A stretch of DNA of 64,000 nucleotides, taken from positions 1,911,001-1,975,000 of the forward strand of contig NC_061152.1 of NCBI RefSeq assembly GCF_905220365.1. Direction: 5' to 3'. The translations under genes and the position numbers were made by a program. How positions within the stretch are numbered: position 1 is the stretch's first letter; each line of letters opens with the position of its first letter. The stretch comes from Vanessa cardui. Its lineage: Eukaryota; Arthropoda; Insecta; Lepidoptera; Nymphalidae. Shown here one piece after another: positions 22,355-34,035 of the stretch. Below the pieces are notes generated by a model. It saw only the letters and a list, made by a program, of their open reading frames with translations. It did not search any database and was not told the origin of the DNA.

Positions 22355-25300
22355 TCAACTAAGAAATTTAAAAAAGCTTGCGTTAATTGTTCTATCATCT
22401 GATCCTCCTTTTAACGCTGGTTTCCTGTAAATCGGTATGATTTGCCGTTCTGGCGAAGCCGGAGGGGTAGGTAGAGGAGGGCTGTAGATAATCCTTTCTA
22501 TCCTCGTTATAATGTGAGGTATTAAACCGTTCCTTAGTATAATTTCATCCTCTATACTTTCAGGGCTATAAGAACAGTCCCTGGGCACGTATTCAGTTAT
22601 TTCTGGTAATGGAATTTCCAGTCTAAATACGTATTCATCAGTCAATGGTGTTGGTGGAGTTAACGGCGGTGATATTATACCATTTGTGATATCATATTCA
22701 TCATTTATATCAGTTTTGATTGATAGACCTGTATCAGATTCGAATGATTTCGATTTAGAAATTGATTCGATTGACCTTTTATCATAATCAGCTTCAATAG
22801 ATAGCTCGGAAGCCTTGCTCGCTTCGATTTGTCTTCTTTTGGACATCTTCACACGTGATCCTTCCTCTTGATTCACTTGCATACTGAGATTCATATGTGA
22901 TTCTTGCTCTTGATTTACTTCTCGAAGATTCTCCATGCTCACTTCCATGCTTGTTTGCAGCGATTGAGAATGTAAGTAAGCGTCGCTTTCCACCGCTTCT
23001 AAGTGTCTTTCAGCTGATATTTCAACTTTACTACCTATATATTCAGCTTGTGGTGCCTCTGCTTTAGCCGCTGATGATTTTTTACTCGATTTTGTCTTCC
23101 GAACTGTTCTTGAACGTCCGCTTGCTTCAATTATAGGTTCTTCTTCAATCGCTAGAACGGTCACGTCTATCCCAGTTTCCATAGTTTGTTTCGTAGCTGC
23201 GCTCGCAACAGCCAAATCTGTATGTAAGCTCTGCTGTTCAGATACACTCGTTTCCAATGATTTGGACGTTTTCTGTGATTCGAAATATTGCTTGCTGATG
23301 TCTGTTTCAGATTTGTATTCAATTGTTTCTATATCGACGTCTATGATTTCTGAATGTAGCTGTGATGACGCTATATCCTGTAATATTAGGGTGAGACTTG
23401 CGTCGAAGTTTTCAACGGTTGATGATTGAAATTTTGATTTCAGTCTGAGCGTTGCTTCTTCGAAAACATCTTCTATGTATTGGAACCTCTTCAAAGAAGG
23501 ACCTCTGATTCTGAACATGTATTCTTCTATCAGAGGAGTTAGTGCTGATGATGCTAGTGAGAACGAAAACGTACTTATCTCTCCATCTTTAATGAATTCT
23601 GACGTTTCACTTGTTGATGATATTATTTTGAGCAGTTCCTCGTCAACTTTTTGATTGAACTCTTCGTCCGTTATAAGCGCTGTGTAACTGAGACTCTCGT
23701 CCATGGACTGTTTAAACAGTTTTCTCTTCAAAATTTTCAGTGATTTGTACACATTGGAATCTAATTCGGTTTTCTTCTCATTAAATTCATATTCCGCATA
23801 CACATCTAATGGTGGCGTTTTCTGTTTAGTAATGGTAACCTCAGCAAAAACTTCATTGACCTTATCATCGTGTTCTTTTGGTAGTTCAACTGTGTAATTC
23901 AGGTCGACGTCTTCGAAGTTTCTCGAACCATCTGACACATCGACTATTTCAAGCTTCACGTCTCGAGTTTTTGCTGTCACTGGTTCTTTATTCAAATATT
24001 TAAACGATTCTTCCGTAGCTACAGCAACAGCTGTTTGTTCTGCTATCATAGTAGCAGTTGATTCAACCAATGATACATTTATTTGTTTTTCAAGAGATTT
24101 TTTTATATCTGGTAACACTAAATCTTCATTAACGGTCTCTTCATACATAATGATTTTGCTTTCTGCAACTTTTAATTCTTCTACATTTATGTGCGCTTCT
24201 TGGTTTGTTATTTTATTTGCAGCGAAAGATTGATCTATCGGTTCTTCTGGTATTATAGTAAATGTTTCAGCGATATTTAAGTTCAATTCCTGTAATTTAG
24301 TCTGAGGTTGTTTTTCGATTATGTTCTGAACTGCTATATCTTCCTTAACAGACTCCCCTATCGACGTACTAATAGTTTCCAATGAATGTAATTCATTGAA
24401 ATTAATTTTAATTTTTTCTTCTGACAATTTATTTATTTCGAGAGATACAGCTTTCGGACCTTCTGGTATTACTGCTAACGTTTCAGCAAGAGCATGTCGA
24501 GGGCTTTCGATTTCGGATAGTGGTACTTTTTCCTCAACTTTTGGTATCTCTAAGATCTCTTGCTTAGGCTCTTCAGGAGCTACGATAGTGACGGCCGCTG
24601 CTTTGCATTCTTCGAAATCAACATTAGGTTCTAATATTGATACTTTATCAATTTCGAATGGTGCATCTTTAGGGCCTTCAGGTAAAATTGATAACGAAAT
24701 AGGAACGGACAAAGTTGGATTTTCCATCAACGTCTGTGGGACTTTGGCGTCGACTTGTGGTACTTGAAACTCTTCGTGTGGTTCTTCAACGAATACAGTC
24801 GTTGTACTCAGAGGTTTGAAATTATCTAATTCAATATGAGGCTGTTCTTTTGAAATCTCAGTCACGTCGAACGAACCCTCTTTGGGTCCTTGGGGTAAGA
24901 TATCAAGTGACTCTGCAATTGTTAATAATGTAGGTTCGATTAATACTTTTGTTTGTTTCGTGGTCACAGGTTGAACCTCAAAATATTCGTCTTTAGGTCC
25001 TTCAGGTATAACAGCCTGTGATTCAGCGAGAGTTAAGACACAACTTTCCAACAAAGTCTGTGGTAACTTCTCAACTACTTTGGGTATATCGAGATTTTCA
25101 TGCACAGGTTCTTCAGTGTTTACTGTTATAATTTCAGCAGTTTTGAACTCCTCTATACCAATATTAGCTTGTTGGTTTTGTGCCAAAGCCACTTCCAAAT
25201 CTTTACTCGTCTCTTCCGGTAGTACAGCTAATGTTTCGGCTACAGTGAAGTTTGTTTGTTCGACTAAAGGCAGTGGTTGCATAATTGCGGTATCCTTTAT

Positions 25301-28300
25301 TTCTAAATTTTCGTATTTCGGTTCTAATGGATACACAATACTCGCTTCAGTTGCGTGAAACTCTTGTATTTGAAGACTTGCCTTTCGATTTGTTGTTTTA
25401 ATTTCACCAACTGGTTCGTTCCTTGGTTCGTTTGGAATTTCCTGTGTCGTTTCAGCGACAGAGAAAACAAAATTCTCCATCAACGACTCAGATTTCTTGT
25501 CTTTGATTTCAGGTATGTCGAATGTTTCTGGTTCTTTTTCAAGAACTGATACTTCCAGTACTTCGGCTGCAACGTTAGTTGTTAAGGCTATTTTCGCTTG
25601 TTCGAACTGAGGTTTTTGTGCCGTTATACTTTCATTACTTGGTTCTTCCAATGAAACATGAGAAACTTCAGTAGCTATGCTTTGATCGATATTCATCGTA
25701 GCTGTTTCCTTACGCGTTTCAGTTACACCTAAAAATTCACTGCTACGTTCTGGGGACGTTGTTGTTGTTTCTGCTACAGACATTGATGTTTTTTCAACGG
25801 CAGTCTTTGAAGTTTTACCAGCGGTCTTAGGTATATCAAGAAGTTCTATACTGGCTTCATCGGTAAGAACTTCGGATGTAACTGCGACGGTCTTTGCTGT
25901 AACATCAACAATAGGCTGCACTTCGAATGTTTTCGGTTCAGGAACGACGATCTCAACTACTTCGTCCTCTTTTGTTATTACTTCCGAAACTTCCGCAATG
26001 GATTTCACTGGTGTCTCGATCGCTGTTTCCGGTAACTCCACTGTGACTTTAGATTCTTCTAGAACTGCACTTTCGTCTTCGTCAACCGATATTTCTGTTA
26101 TTTCCACAGCTGGTTTAGGAGGTTCTTCAGACATGTACGATTTTTGAGTTACGAATACTTGAGCTTGGAAATAAACCTGTTTCTCTTCCGTTGAAACGTC
26201 TGTAGTTTCAGCTATCGATGTAACCGGCATTTCGAGTACAGAATGCGCCTGTTTGCTACTAGTATACTGTTTGTTTTCCATGTGAAGTAGCGGTTCGATG
26301 ATTTGCGTTATATTTTGAACAGCAAGTTTTTTCGCTACATGCTCGAAGTCAGTTGCATTTCTTATGTATTTCACTGGCTGTGATACAATTTCCTTCAATG
26401 AAGAATCTTCAGCAGGTATCAAAGTATCATCCGCGAATGATAGCTTACGGGATTCATCAAATGCGACGTAAACATTCATTTTGTCAGTTGTTTCTAGTAA
26501 CTCACTTAGTTTCCTCAGTTCCGTCTCTTCAATTAGCTTCTTGCTTTCAGACATTCGTCTCAAATGCTCTTCGAATATAGCATCTTTGTTTGTATATACG
26601 TGAGCTTCTACTATGGCTATGTAGATTATCTTGCCGTCTTCGTATCTCATTTCACTTTGCTCGTCATTGCGAATGTTCGAATCTATTTTCGTCGATTTGA
26701 ATTCAGAACATCGTTTTTCCGTTTTTATTTCTCTTATTTCCATCGATTGAGTCTTAGTTGTCTCGTAGGTTTGGAAATTGTTTTGTTTATTATCACAAGT
26801 AGTATAGCTTTGGTAATATATACCCGGTTCTTCGTCTGGTGCACCAGCTTTACTTCTATATGTGTCATATTGTTCAAACTCTTTTTCGAATCTCATTTTA
26901 TCATATTCATTTTTATCAAAACTCTTTTTATCAAATTCCTGTTTATCAAAACTCATTTTATCAAATTCGTTTTTATCGAATTCCATTTTAACAAAACCTT
27001 GTTGATCGGAACCTTCTTTATTGTAACCCATTTTGACAAATTCCTTTTTATCAAAATTATCTGTATCGAATTCCATTCTAACAGAATCACTTTTATCAAT
27101 TTGCTCCTCAATTCCCGACTTCCTTTGAAGTTCCAATATAACAATGTTCATTTTCTTAGTTAGTTCCTCGGGTTTCATTCCTTCTATTTGAGCTATTTTA
27201 GCTCCAGATAGCTTATGTTTTATTATTAGTTCCCCATCCTTTAAAGCTTTTGTAAACACATCTTTTATTTCTTTTCTTTGTTCACTATATTGTCTATCTT
27301 CGCTTATAACATATGGAAGAGGCTTAAATGTAACAGATTTGGATAATCTTATCATAACTTTAGTAATGTGTGAGAGAAATGCTTTTTGTAAAACGTTGCC
27401 AATGGAAGGGTATGTTGCGCGATGGATATTTAGTATCGTTTGAGCGCCCATCTTGAAAACTCTTTGTTGCGCTAATCTGGTGTTAGATAATCTCGTATCA
27501 TGCTGTTTAATTGTTGACTGCTCGGTTTCTTTGATGCTGGATCTTTCACGTTTATCAACAGACTCATTGATGTCTTTTATTATATTGGACGTCTTAAATT
27601 TCTCAGTTCTATCGCGAACCGTTCCCGGTTTTATCGCCTCTTCGATATCTTGTCTCGTTAATAGCCTTCTCTTTTCAGCTGTCAACCTAGATTCACTTTC
27701 GACGTTTGACGTTTCGTAATTTTCTATTTCTTCTGTCAACCTCTCGATTTCTTTGACGACGTCTTCGCTGAAGCTTACCCTTTTCTTTTTTTTATCGAAC
27801 GATGTTCTTTTTTTTTCTTTATTTATTCTTTCTTCTTTGACAGACTTTGATTCGTTTTGTATTTCTTCGACTTTAGATTCTTTTTGTATTTTAAATTCAG
27901 TATTTTCGAATTTAGATTGTAGTTTCGTTTCTGCGATCGTCAGAGCTTTATTGATACTTTTATCTACAATTTTCGAAGCTGTTTCTTTTACTGTATCCCA
28001 ATCTTTATTTTCCGTATATACAGATTCTTTTTTGGTCATTTCATTTTGTCTTAGTATTTCTTTAGCGATTTCTTTATTTACGTCCGATCTGATCTCCTCC
28101 GCGTATCTTGCAGCTTCGTTTTCATAATTTATCTGTTCTGATGCTTTTTTAAGATCAACGTTCAGTATGTTTTGATACAGTCTCTGTAATTTCGATATTT
28201 TTTTGCCTTCAGGATCATATTCATCAGATATGGGAAGCTTGAATCTCGCTGACGGAGGTAGATCATCAACATCAATGTGTAGGAATGCATCTTTTAAATT

Positions 28301-28487
28301 ATACTTAGCTTGATCTTCGTAGTTTATATCAGCTTTCGTACCGTTAATATTTCTTTCTTCCACATTTTGTCTATCCGCATAACTTATAGTATATGTTTGT
28401 CCTGTGCCTTCAGATGTTTCTAAGTCTTCTTCTGTTATCGGTACATAATATGATTCTGTGTCATCTAATACTGGATCGTAGAGGCCA
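22355..28487 (-). CDS. Giant terminal exon: PEVK-like Glu/Lys/Pro repeat protein (2043 codons)
   Basis: A single open frame of 6.1 kb. An in-frame run reaches 28516, but the bases before GLYDPVLDD are a splice acceptor (TGTATCTTTCAG), so this is an exon, not a full gene. It ends in TGA at 22355-22357, and an AATAAA-like sequence follows closely. Order: acidic N-part (1-90); helical K/E-rich part (95-330) with RVSF at 236-239 after a Lys run, a PP1-docking-type motif; basic region (340-450); F-D-K pentapeptide repeat (471-535); then about 700 residues of degenerate repeats with I-P-E-G-P-K, E-I-P-K-V and A-E-T-L-A landmarks; finally Ser/Lys-rich and Pro-rich parts with two copies of a TP-x-x-EEY-x-F-R motif (EEYMFRI, DEYVFRL). 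No signal peptide or membrane segment. The composition is like elastic titin/Sallimus-type or giant Zasp isoforms. The function is inferred. Confidence 0.85.
24000..26200 (-). repeat. PEVK-like degenerate repeats, about 72 residues each
   Basis: The landmark I/V-(I/L)-P-(E/Q)-(G/E)-P recurs at about 24.24, 24.46, 24.67, 24.89, 24.99 and 25.22 kb. Most spacings are about 215-225 bp (71-75 codons); one is about 105 bp (35 codons), so the full unit looks like two half-units of about 36 residues. Each has an A-E-(T/S)-L segment before the landmark and E-E-P-x-x-E-x-L-E-I-P-K-V between. Units toward 25.5-26.2 kb are more decayed. Confidence 0.75.
26882..27076 (-). repeat. Coding minisatellite: F-D-K pentapeptide array
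   Basis: Within the giant exon, a roughly 15-bp unit encodes x-x-F-D-K about seven times in a row (MEFDK, NEFDK, MSFDK, QEFDK, KSFDK, NEYDK, MRFEK), preceded by more decayed units. It keeps frame throughout. The opposite strand is also open here, but only because of this composition. Confidence 0.9.
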
Positions 28488-28970
28488 CTGAAAGATACAA
28501 TAAGTACTGTTAGCAAAATAACTACTAGCTTTACTATTACAATGTGAATTAACCTATAAGGGGTGATTAGATAAAGTTATTCTGTCTTTAACATTCGAAA
28601 TTCAAATCAATAATGACAGAAAGAGATAGATGATTGTTTAACAACTCCGTTGTTATTCAGTATTTCATACAAAAACAAATACCAAAAAATGGCCGAGAAA
28701 TACGAGTACAAATGAGTGGAGACTGATTTTTGATATTTTACAAGAAATGCTTAAAAAAATTTTAGTATTACATTATTCTCGGATTACGATGCACAGTCAA
28801 ATTTGGACCAAAAATTAAATTCAGCCCTTTTTTGAAGTTGATTAATTTGGTGGTCGGGCTGACCCAAGGTCGGCCCTATTGCATTAGCTTTTTAAATCAA
28901 ATCAAAACATACTTTATTCGTTTAGCTTTTAAAAGCACTTTTGAGTCGTCCCTTCAAAAAAGTAAAGTAA

Positions 28971-29262
28971 AGTAACAGGCTGTAAATTTCCCACTGCTGG
29001 AATAAGGCCTCTTCAATTAAGAAGAGGATTTGGAACATATTCCACCACGCTGTTCCAATGTGGGTTGGTGGAATGCACATGTGGCAGAATGTCGATGAAA
29101 TTAAACACGTGCAGGTTTCGTCACGACGTTTTCTTCATCGCCGAGCACGAGATGAATTATAAACACAAATTAAGCACATGAGTATTCAGCGGTGCTTGCG
29201 TGTGAACTCGCAATCATCGGTTAAGATGCACGCGTTATAACTACGCGGCTATCTCAGCTCAT
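28971..29262 (-). mobile_element. Family A SINE
   Basis: Inverted copy 480 bp upstream of the giant exon's acceptor. Confidence 0.85.
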
Positions 29263-29449
29263 ATCAAATCAATATGTATTTTTTTCGAGTAGCCTTTACT
29301 TTTAAATCGTCACGTCCGTAATATCGAAAATATCAATATAAAAAGGCCATATTAATGTATATTAAAAACACAATATATTCAGGGTACTTAAAAATACCAT
29401 AACGGACTTTTTTGAAGAACTTAATAAGTTCTAAAATATTGTAATACGC

Positions 29450-29680
29450 AATGGCGTAGTTATTATAGGGCCAGGTGCTGCAATGCACGGAGTTCATGGG
29501 GCCCTCTAAACTAAACCTTAAGTTTCTAAAGCTAGAAAATCACGAACCTCATAAGTTTTCTTATTTGGTATCTATCATTTTAATGGGTAATTATTAGTTA
29601 AATAGGGATGAATTAGAGGGGGTGAGGGTCCGATTCTTTTTCTATAAACCGGGGCCCTTCCTCACCTAACTAAGCCACTT
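29450..29680 (+). repeat. Dispersed repeat, copy 2
   Basis: GCGTAGTTATTATAGGGCCA to CGGGGCCCTTCCTCACC, same order of blocks as at 10.5 kb. Confidence 0.65.
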
Positions 29681-29738
29681 AAGGTTATATTGATCTATCT
29701 CGTAGGGTTCAGCCAGCATATCTATAATAAAATTCCGC

Positions 29739-30077
29739 GGACATTTTTAACTTTGCCGTCTCGTAAGTTCAAATCATTTATAAAAAATACATTGGTAAAA
29801 AAGGCGTATTATTCGATACAAGATTTTGTAGATGGTAAAAAAGGGTGGAATTAATACCTGTTGACTTCCAGGCAGAATATATTAATTTAAATAATTGCAT
29901 TAACTAACATGACTGTATTTTTTTTAAATGTTGAAAAAGAATAACTACTGAGTTTCTTGTTGCTTCTTCTCGGTAGAATCTACTTTCCGAACCGGTGGTA
30001 GCTTCACTTAAATGTTAAATGACGATTCAAAAGTGCTTGTAAAAGTCTACTTGAATGAAATAAGTTTTGATTTTATT
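29739..30077 (+). mobile_element. Family D: LINE with last ORF2 codons
   Basis: Encodes the same LPS-KFKSF end, then the tail; about 1.2 kb upstream of the giant exon on the opposite strand. Confidence 0.82.
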
Positions 30078-30079
30078 TA

Positions 30080-31340
30080 AGTTATCAATTTATATATTTT
30101 TTACATTATTCGAAAGATTCGAGTCTCCTTGCAATATTTAAATATTGCAAAGAGACTTTTTATAATATGTCCAAAACAAAAAAAGTCGATGAATTTTTTT
30201 GCTATTATTTATACTTTAGCTGTGATTATATTTATAAAAGGTTTTTATGTTTAATCAATAATCTTCATATTAGGTTACAGTAAAATTAATCTATTTAAAT
30301 TTTTAGAATCTATAGTTTATAATAAAATATAATTGGTTGAAATATATATTTATTGTAGGATTAAAGTCGTTAAGTATTGGAAAAACCGTAATCGTATTAA
30401 ATATTTACGATTTGTTTTATTTAATTATAATTAAAGTAATCATACCGTTTTTATTTTTATGTTAATATTCAATCTATTGAAATTTTCAACGCTATAAAAT
30501 AATTACGTTTAAAAATATTAAAAAATAATCTTACAATATTATTTTTGATTTAGAAATAGCAACTTTTTAGTAGAGCCTTGTTTGTATTGAAACTAGAAAA
30601 TAAAAAAAATAATTTAGACTTTTTCAATTCATTATTTGAAGTTTAAAATTTGTCAACTTTTAACAAAAGGTTTTTAAAAAGTGCGACCGAAACAAAATAT
30701 TTAAATAAAAACAATTTATTTCTTAAAAAATAAAGTCTTGAACACGTTTTTATATTTATATTTAAAAAAAATTAAAATGCATTCTCACATAACGTAATAC
30801 GAACTAATTTTAAAATAATTTAAAAATAGAATACTTTATATTTAAATCTCTATTTATAAAATAACATTATTGTTATCGAACACGAATGTATAAATTTGAA
30901 TTCCGAATATTTATGTATTTGTTTTTTTAAATTGTATTATCATTTTTAAGCAACAGAAGTAGTTTTTCAGCTCACGATATTTTTTTTTTTAATAAATATT
31001 ATTTAAACCTTTAAAATAATTTAATTTTTTTTTTGATTATTATAAAACACTGCACGAAATTGATTTAATTTATTTATTCACAGACGAATAGATTTAATTT
31101 TTTTTTAATATTACGCGTAATGCACTTTGGCTAAAACATTGGATGACGTAAAATTTTTTTTATATATACAATGTTACACATACAAATATAACACACACAT
31201 ATACAATATAACATAATTCTCACTGATTTTTGTAAAGAAGATAAAAGCGCATTCTGAAATGACCAAATAATATATTTCACACTGTTTTGATGTAGGGCCA
31301 ATTCTTGAATGATTTTTTTATAGTTTACTATAACGTAACC
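30080..31340. other. AT-rich stretch without recognisable features
   Basis: Long T and A runs, no open frame and no repeat family I could match. It could hold the intron just upstream of the giant exon. Confidence 0.6.
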
Positions 31341-31353
31341 CTTCTGTACTTAC

Positions 31354-31385
31354 CGACGCTGCCAACTTTCAACGGCTGCATTCCA
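31354..31385 (-). CDS. Candidate microexon upstream of the giant exon
   Basis: A 32-nt segment between TTGGTTTGCCAG and a near-consensus donor GTCG|GTAAGT. In phase 0 it reads WNAAVESWQR plus two bases, and those two bases fit both the giant exon and the 17.9-kb exon. It is too short to call by content and its 5' side abuts a family C SINE, so the donor is the main evidence. Confidence 0.3.
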
Positions 31386-31429
31386 CTGGCAAACCAACGC
31401 GATATAATATGACAAGCGACATTTATTGG

Positions 31430-31612
31430 ACAACATCACATACATTACTCTGATCCCAATGTAAGCAGCTAACGCACTCGTGTTGTGGAAGATCAGAAGT
31501 AACGACGGCACAAACACCCAGACCCAAGACGACATAGACAACTAATGATAATAATCTACATCGACTCAGCCGAGAATCGAATCCGGGACCACGAAAACCG
31601 GTGTACCTACAC
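31430..31612 (-). mobile_element. Family C SINE
   Basis: Box B complement GAATCGAATCC is visible; the promoter end is shortened. Confidence 0.78.
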
Positions 31613-31845
31613 TTTTGATTTAAGTGTAAAAAACCAACTCGAAAATATATTTTTTTTTATTTATTTTGCAAAAATGTAGATTGTCTATTTTGCAATGATG
31701 TAAATACATAGAACTGGCAAGAAATTCCGTAATTACTCTTTTCTAATTTAAAATACTTCATTTCATTTAATTTATTTAACTAGCGTATACGAATTCCACA
31801 AACGTATAGAATACATGTATTATCTATGTGTTGTAACCCAACCAA

Positions 31846-32036
31846 TCAGAGCACCCGGTTGAAAGAGGCTATGGTAAGTATTGATTTAATTCATACAAAG
31901 GAAATTCAACCTTATTTCCCAAAGAATAAAATGTATATTGCAATACATTTGTGACAACGAGGATTTGTAATTCATCTCTTCAACATTCATGGTCTCCTGG
32001 TAGGATGTTTTGGTTCGAACGTGCAATATATCTTTA
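31846..32036 (-). repeat. Family E three-block element, outlying copy
   Basis: CACCCGGTTGAAAGAGGCT at one end, AATAAAATGTATATTGCAAT centrally, CTCCTGGTAGGATGTTTTGG then TTCGAACGTGC at the other. It is the only copy left of 40 kb that I found. Confidence 0.65.
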
Positions 32037-32206
32037 ATATGCGCCCCGTGACTTGCCTCGTTTATTTAATTTATATATGTTTGTTTTATTTACATATATA
32101 TAATATATATGTAAATGTAATGTAATGTGTATGTGGGTAATGATCATCATCACTATATCATGATCATGATATTTTATATATTTAAATTATATGTATATGT
32201 AAGAGC

Positions 32207-32488
32207 TGAGATGGCCAAGTGTTGGAACGTGTGCATCTTAACCGATGATTTCGGGTTCAAAGCCAGGCAAGCACCACTATATATATATGCTTAATTTGTG
32301 TTTATAATTCATCTAGTGCTCAGTGAAGGAAAACGTCGTGAAGAATGCATGTGTCGAATTTCATCGAAATTCTGTCACAACCCGCATTGGAGCAGCGTGG
32401 TGGAATATGTTCCAAACCCTCTCCTTAATGGAAGAGGAGGCCTTAACCCAGCACTGGGAAATTTACAGGCTGTTGCTTTACTTTACTT
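32207..32488 (+). mobile_element. Family A SINE
   Basis: Plus copy starting GAGCTGAGATGGCCAAGTG, with small deletions. Confidence 0.83.
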
Positions 32489-32663
32489 TTACACAGAAAC
32501 CTTAACAAATTATATACCTAAACTTTCCTTATGAATCTATTTGTCTATTAGTGAAAACCGCATGAAAATCCTTTCAGTACTTTTGGATTATATCACGAAC
32601 ATACATACATACAGACGCGACTGCTTACTTTGTTATATAATATGTAGTGATAAATAAATATTG

Positions 32664-33108
32664 GACAACATCACATACATTACTCTGATCCCAATGTAAG
32701 TAGCTAACGCACTTGTGTTGTGGAAGATCAGAAGTAACTAACCGTTACACAACAGTACATTTAAATAACAGTACTCAGTATTGTTGTGTTCCGGTTTGAA
32801 GGGTGAGTGAGCCAGTGTAACTACAGGCACAAGGGACATAGCATCTTAGTTCCCAAAGTTGGTGGCACATTGACCATGTACGGAATAGTTAATATTTCTT
32901 ATAACATCATCATTGTCTATGGGTTATGGTGACCACTTACCATCAGGTGGCCCATATACTCGTCCGCCAACCTATATGAAAAAAACGACGGTACAAACAC
33001 CCAGACCCGAGACGACGTAGACAACTAATGACAATCTACATCCACCCGGGACCTCGGAGTGGCGTACCCATGAAAACCGGTGTACACACTACGACCACGG
33101 AGGTCGTC
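32664..33108 (-). mobile_element. Family C SINE, split by family B
   Basis: Halves at 32664-32741 and 32980-33108 join to a normal SINE. Confidence 0.8.
32742..32979 (-). repeat. Family B repeat nested in a family C SINE
   Basis: It interrupts the SINE between AGAAGTAAC and CGACGGTACAAACACC, sequences that adjoin in the other family C copies. Confidence 0.8.
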
Positions 33109-33109
33109 A

Positions 33110-33825
33110 TATACATAATATTGTTGCTTATTGCAACACTAAGCATACCATAATAAAAACATGCCGAAGGGGTTTTTGGGGTCCAAATTTATAAGTAGTC
33201 TTCAAAATGACTAGAGAAATAAATAAAGACACAGATGATTTAAAAATAAGTTTATTTTTCTTATTATAATAATATGTACAAAAGTAATACGTCGTATGTG
33301 AAATTCACAGATACATGCCTTCATTTACTAATTGGACATTTTTCCACCAAGATTAATGAAGGCAATTTAAAATATTATATAACCAATAATAGGCTATTTG
33401 ACAATGCAAAAATAAAGAGTCAATTATTGTAATCAGTGTATATTATGAGCTTAAAAATGGTTATTTATTAACGAAAGTTGAAAATAATACTTAATTTATT
33501 CGAAAATCCATAAATAAAAATGCATTTTTTCAAACGTTTGTCACGTGACACAAAACGCTCCTGATTGGCCGGGCTTATGATGAAGTCACTTGCTTGTTAA
33601 CCTTGCTTGTCTACTATATGTACCACAGATTAAAATACGGGCAAGTGACGTCACCGACCCATTACAACGCCATATAGTCTAATTAGCGTTTTCGCGCGCT
33701 ATTTAAACATGGAATTTTAAATATGATATTTTTCGGAAAATAGCTACTTGAAATAAAAAAACAACTTTTACTGGGTTCCTTAACTCCAACTAAATAATAT
33801 AAAATAGATTTTAAAAACCAGTCAA
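33110..33825. other. Intergenic, nothing recognised
   Basis: Lies downstream of the MADF gene; no open frame, no repeat match. Confidence 0.5.
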
Positions 33826-33828
33826 ATA

Positions 33829-34033
33829 GCACACATTGCTCTGATCCCAATGTAAGCAGCTAACGCACTTGTGTTGTGGAAGATCAGAAGTAACGACGGC
33901 ACAAACACCCAGACCCGAGACGACACAGACAACTAATGAACTTTTTCTATATCCACTCAACCGGTAATTAAAACAGGGTACTCGGAGTGGTATACCCATG
34001 AAAAAATGTTTACACTAATCGAGCATGGCGGTA
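33829..34033 (-). mobile_element. Family C SINE abutting the MADF stop codon
   Basis: Its promoter end lies 2-3 bp after the TAA at 34036, in the same orientation as the gene, so the 3' UTR begins with SINE sequence. Confidence 0.75.
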
Positions 34034-34035
34034 TT

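Noticed and set aside
26564..27163. 199-codon open frame on the plus strand
   Set aside because: It lies antisense to the F-D-K repeat of the giant exon and is open only because of that periodic composition (I-K-F and F-I-K runs).
28488..28516. Giant frame beginning with a hydrophobic stretch that looks like a signal peptide
   Set aside because: The stretch is intron: a TTTCAG acceptor follows it, and the apparent start is a TTG, not an ATG.
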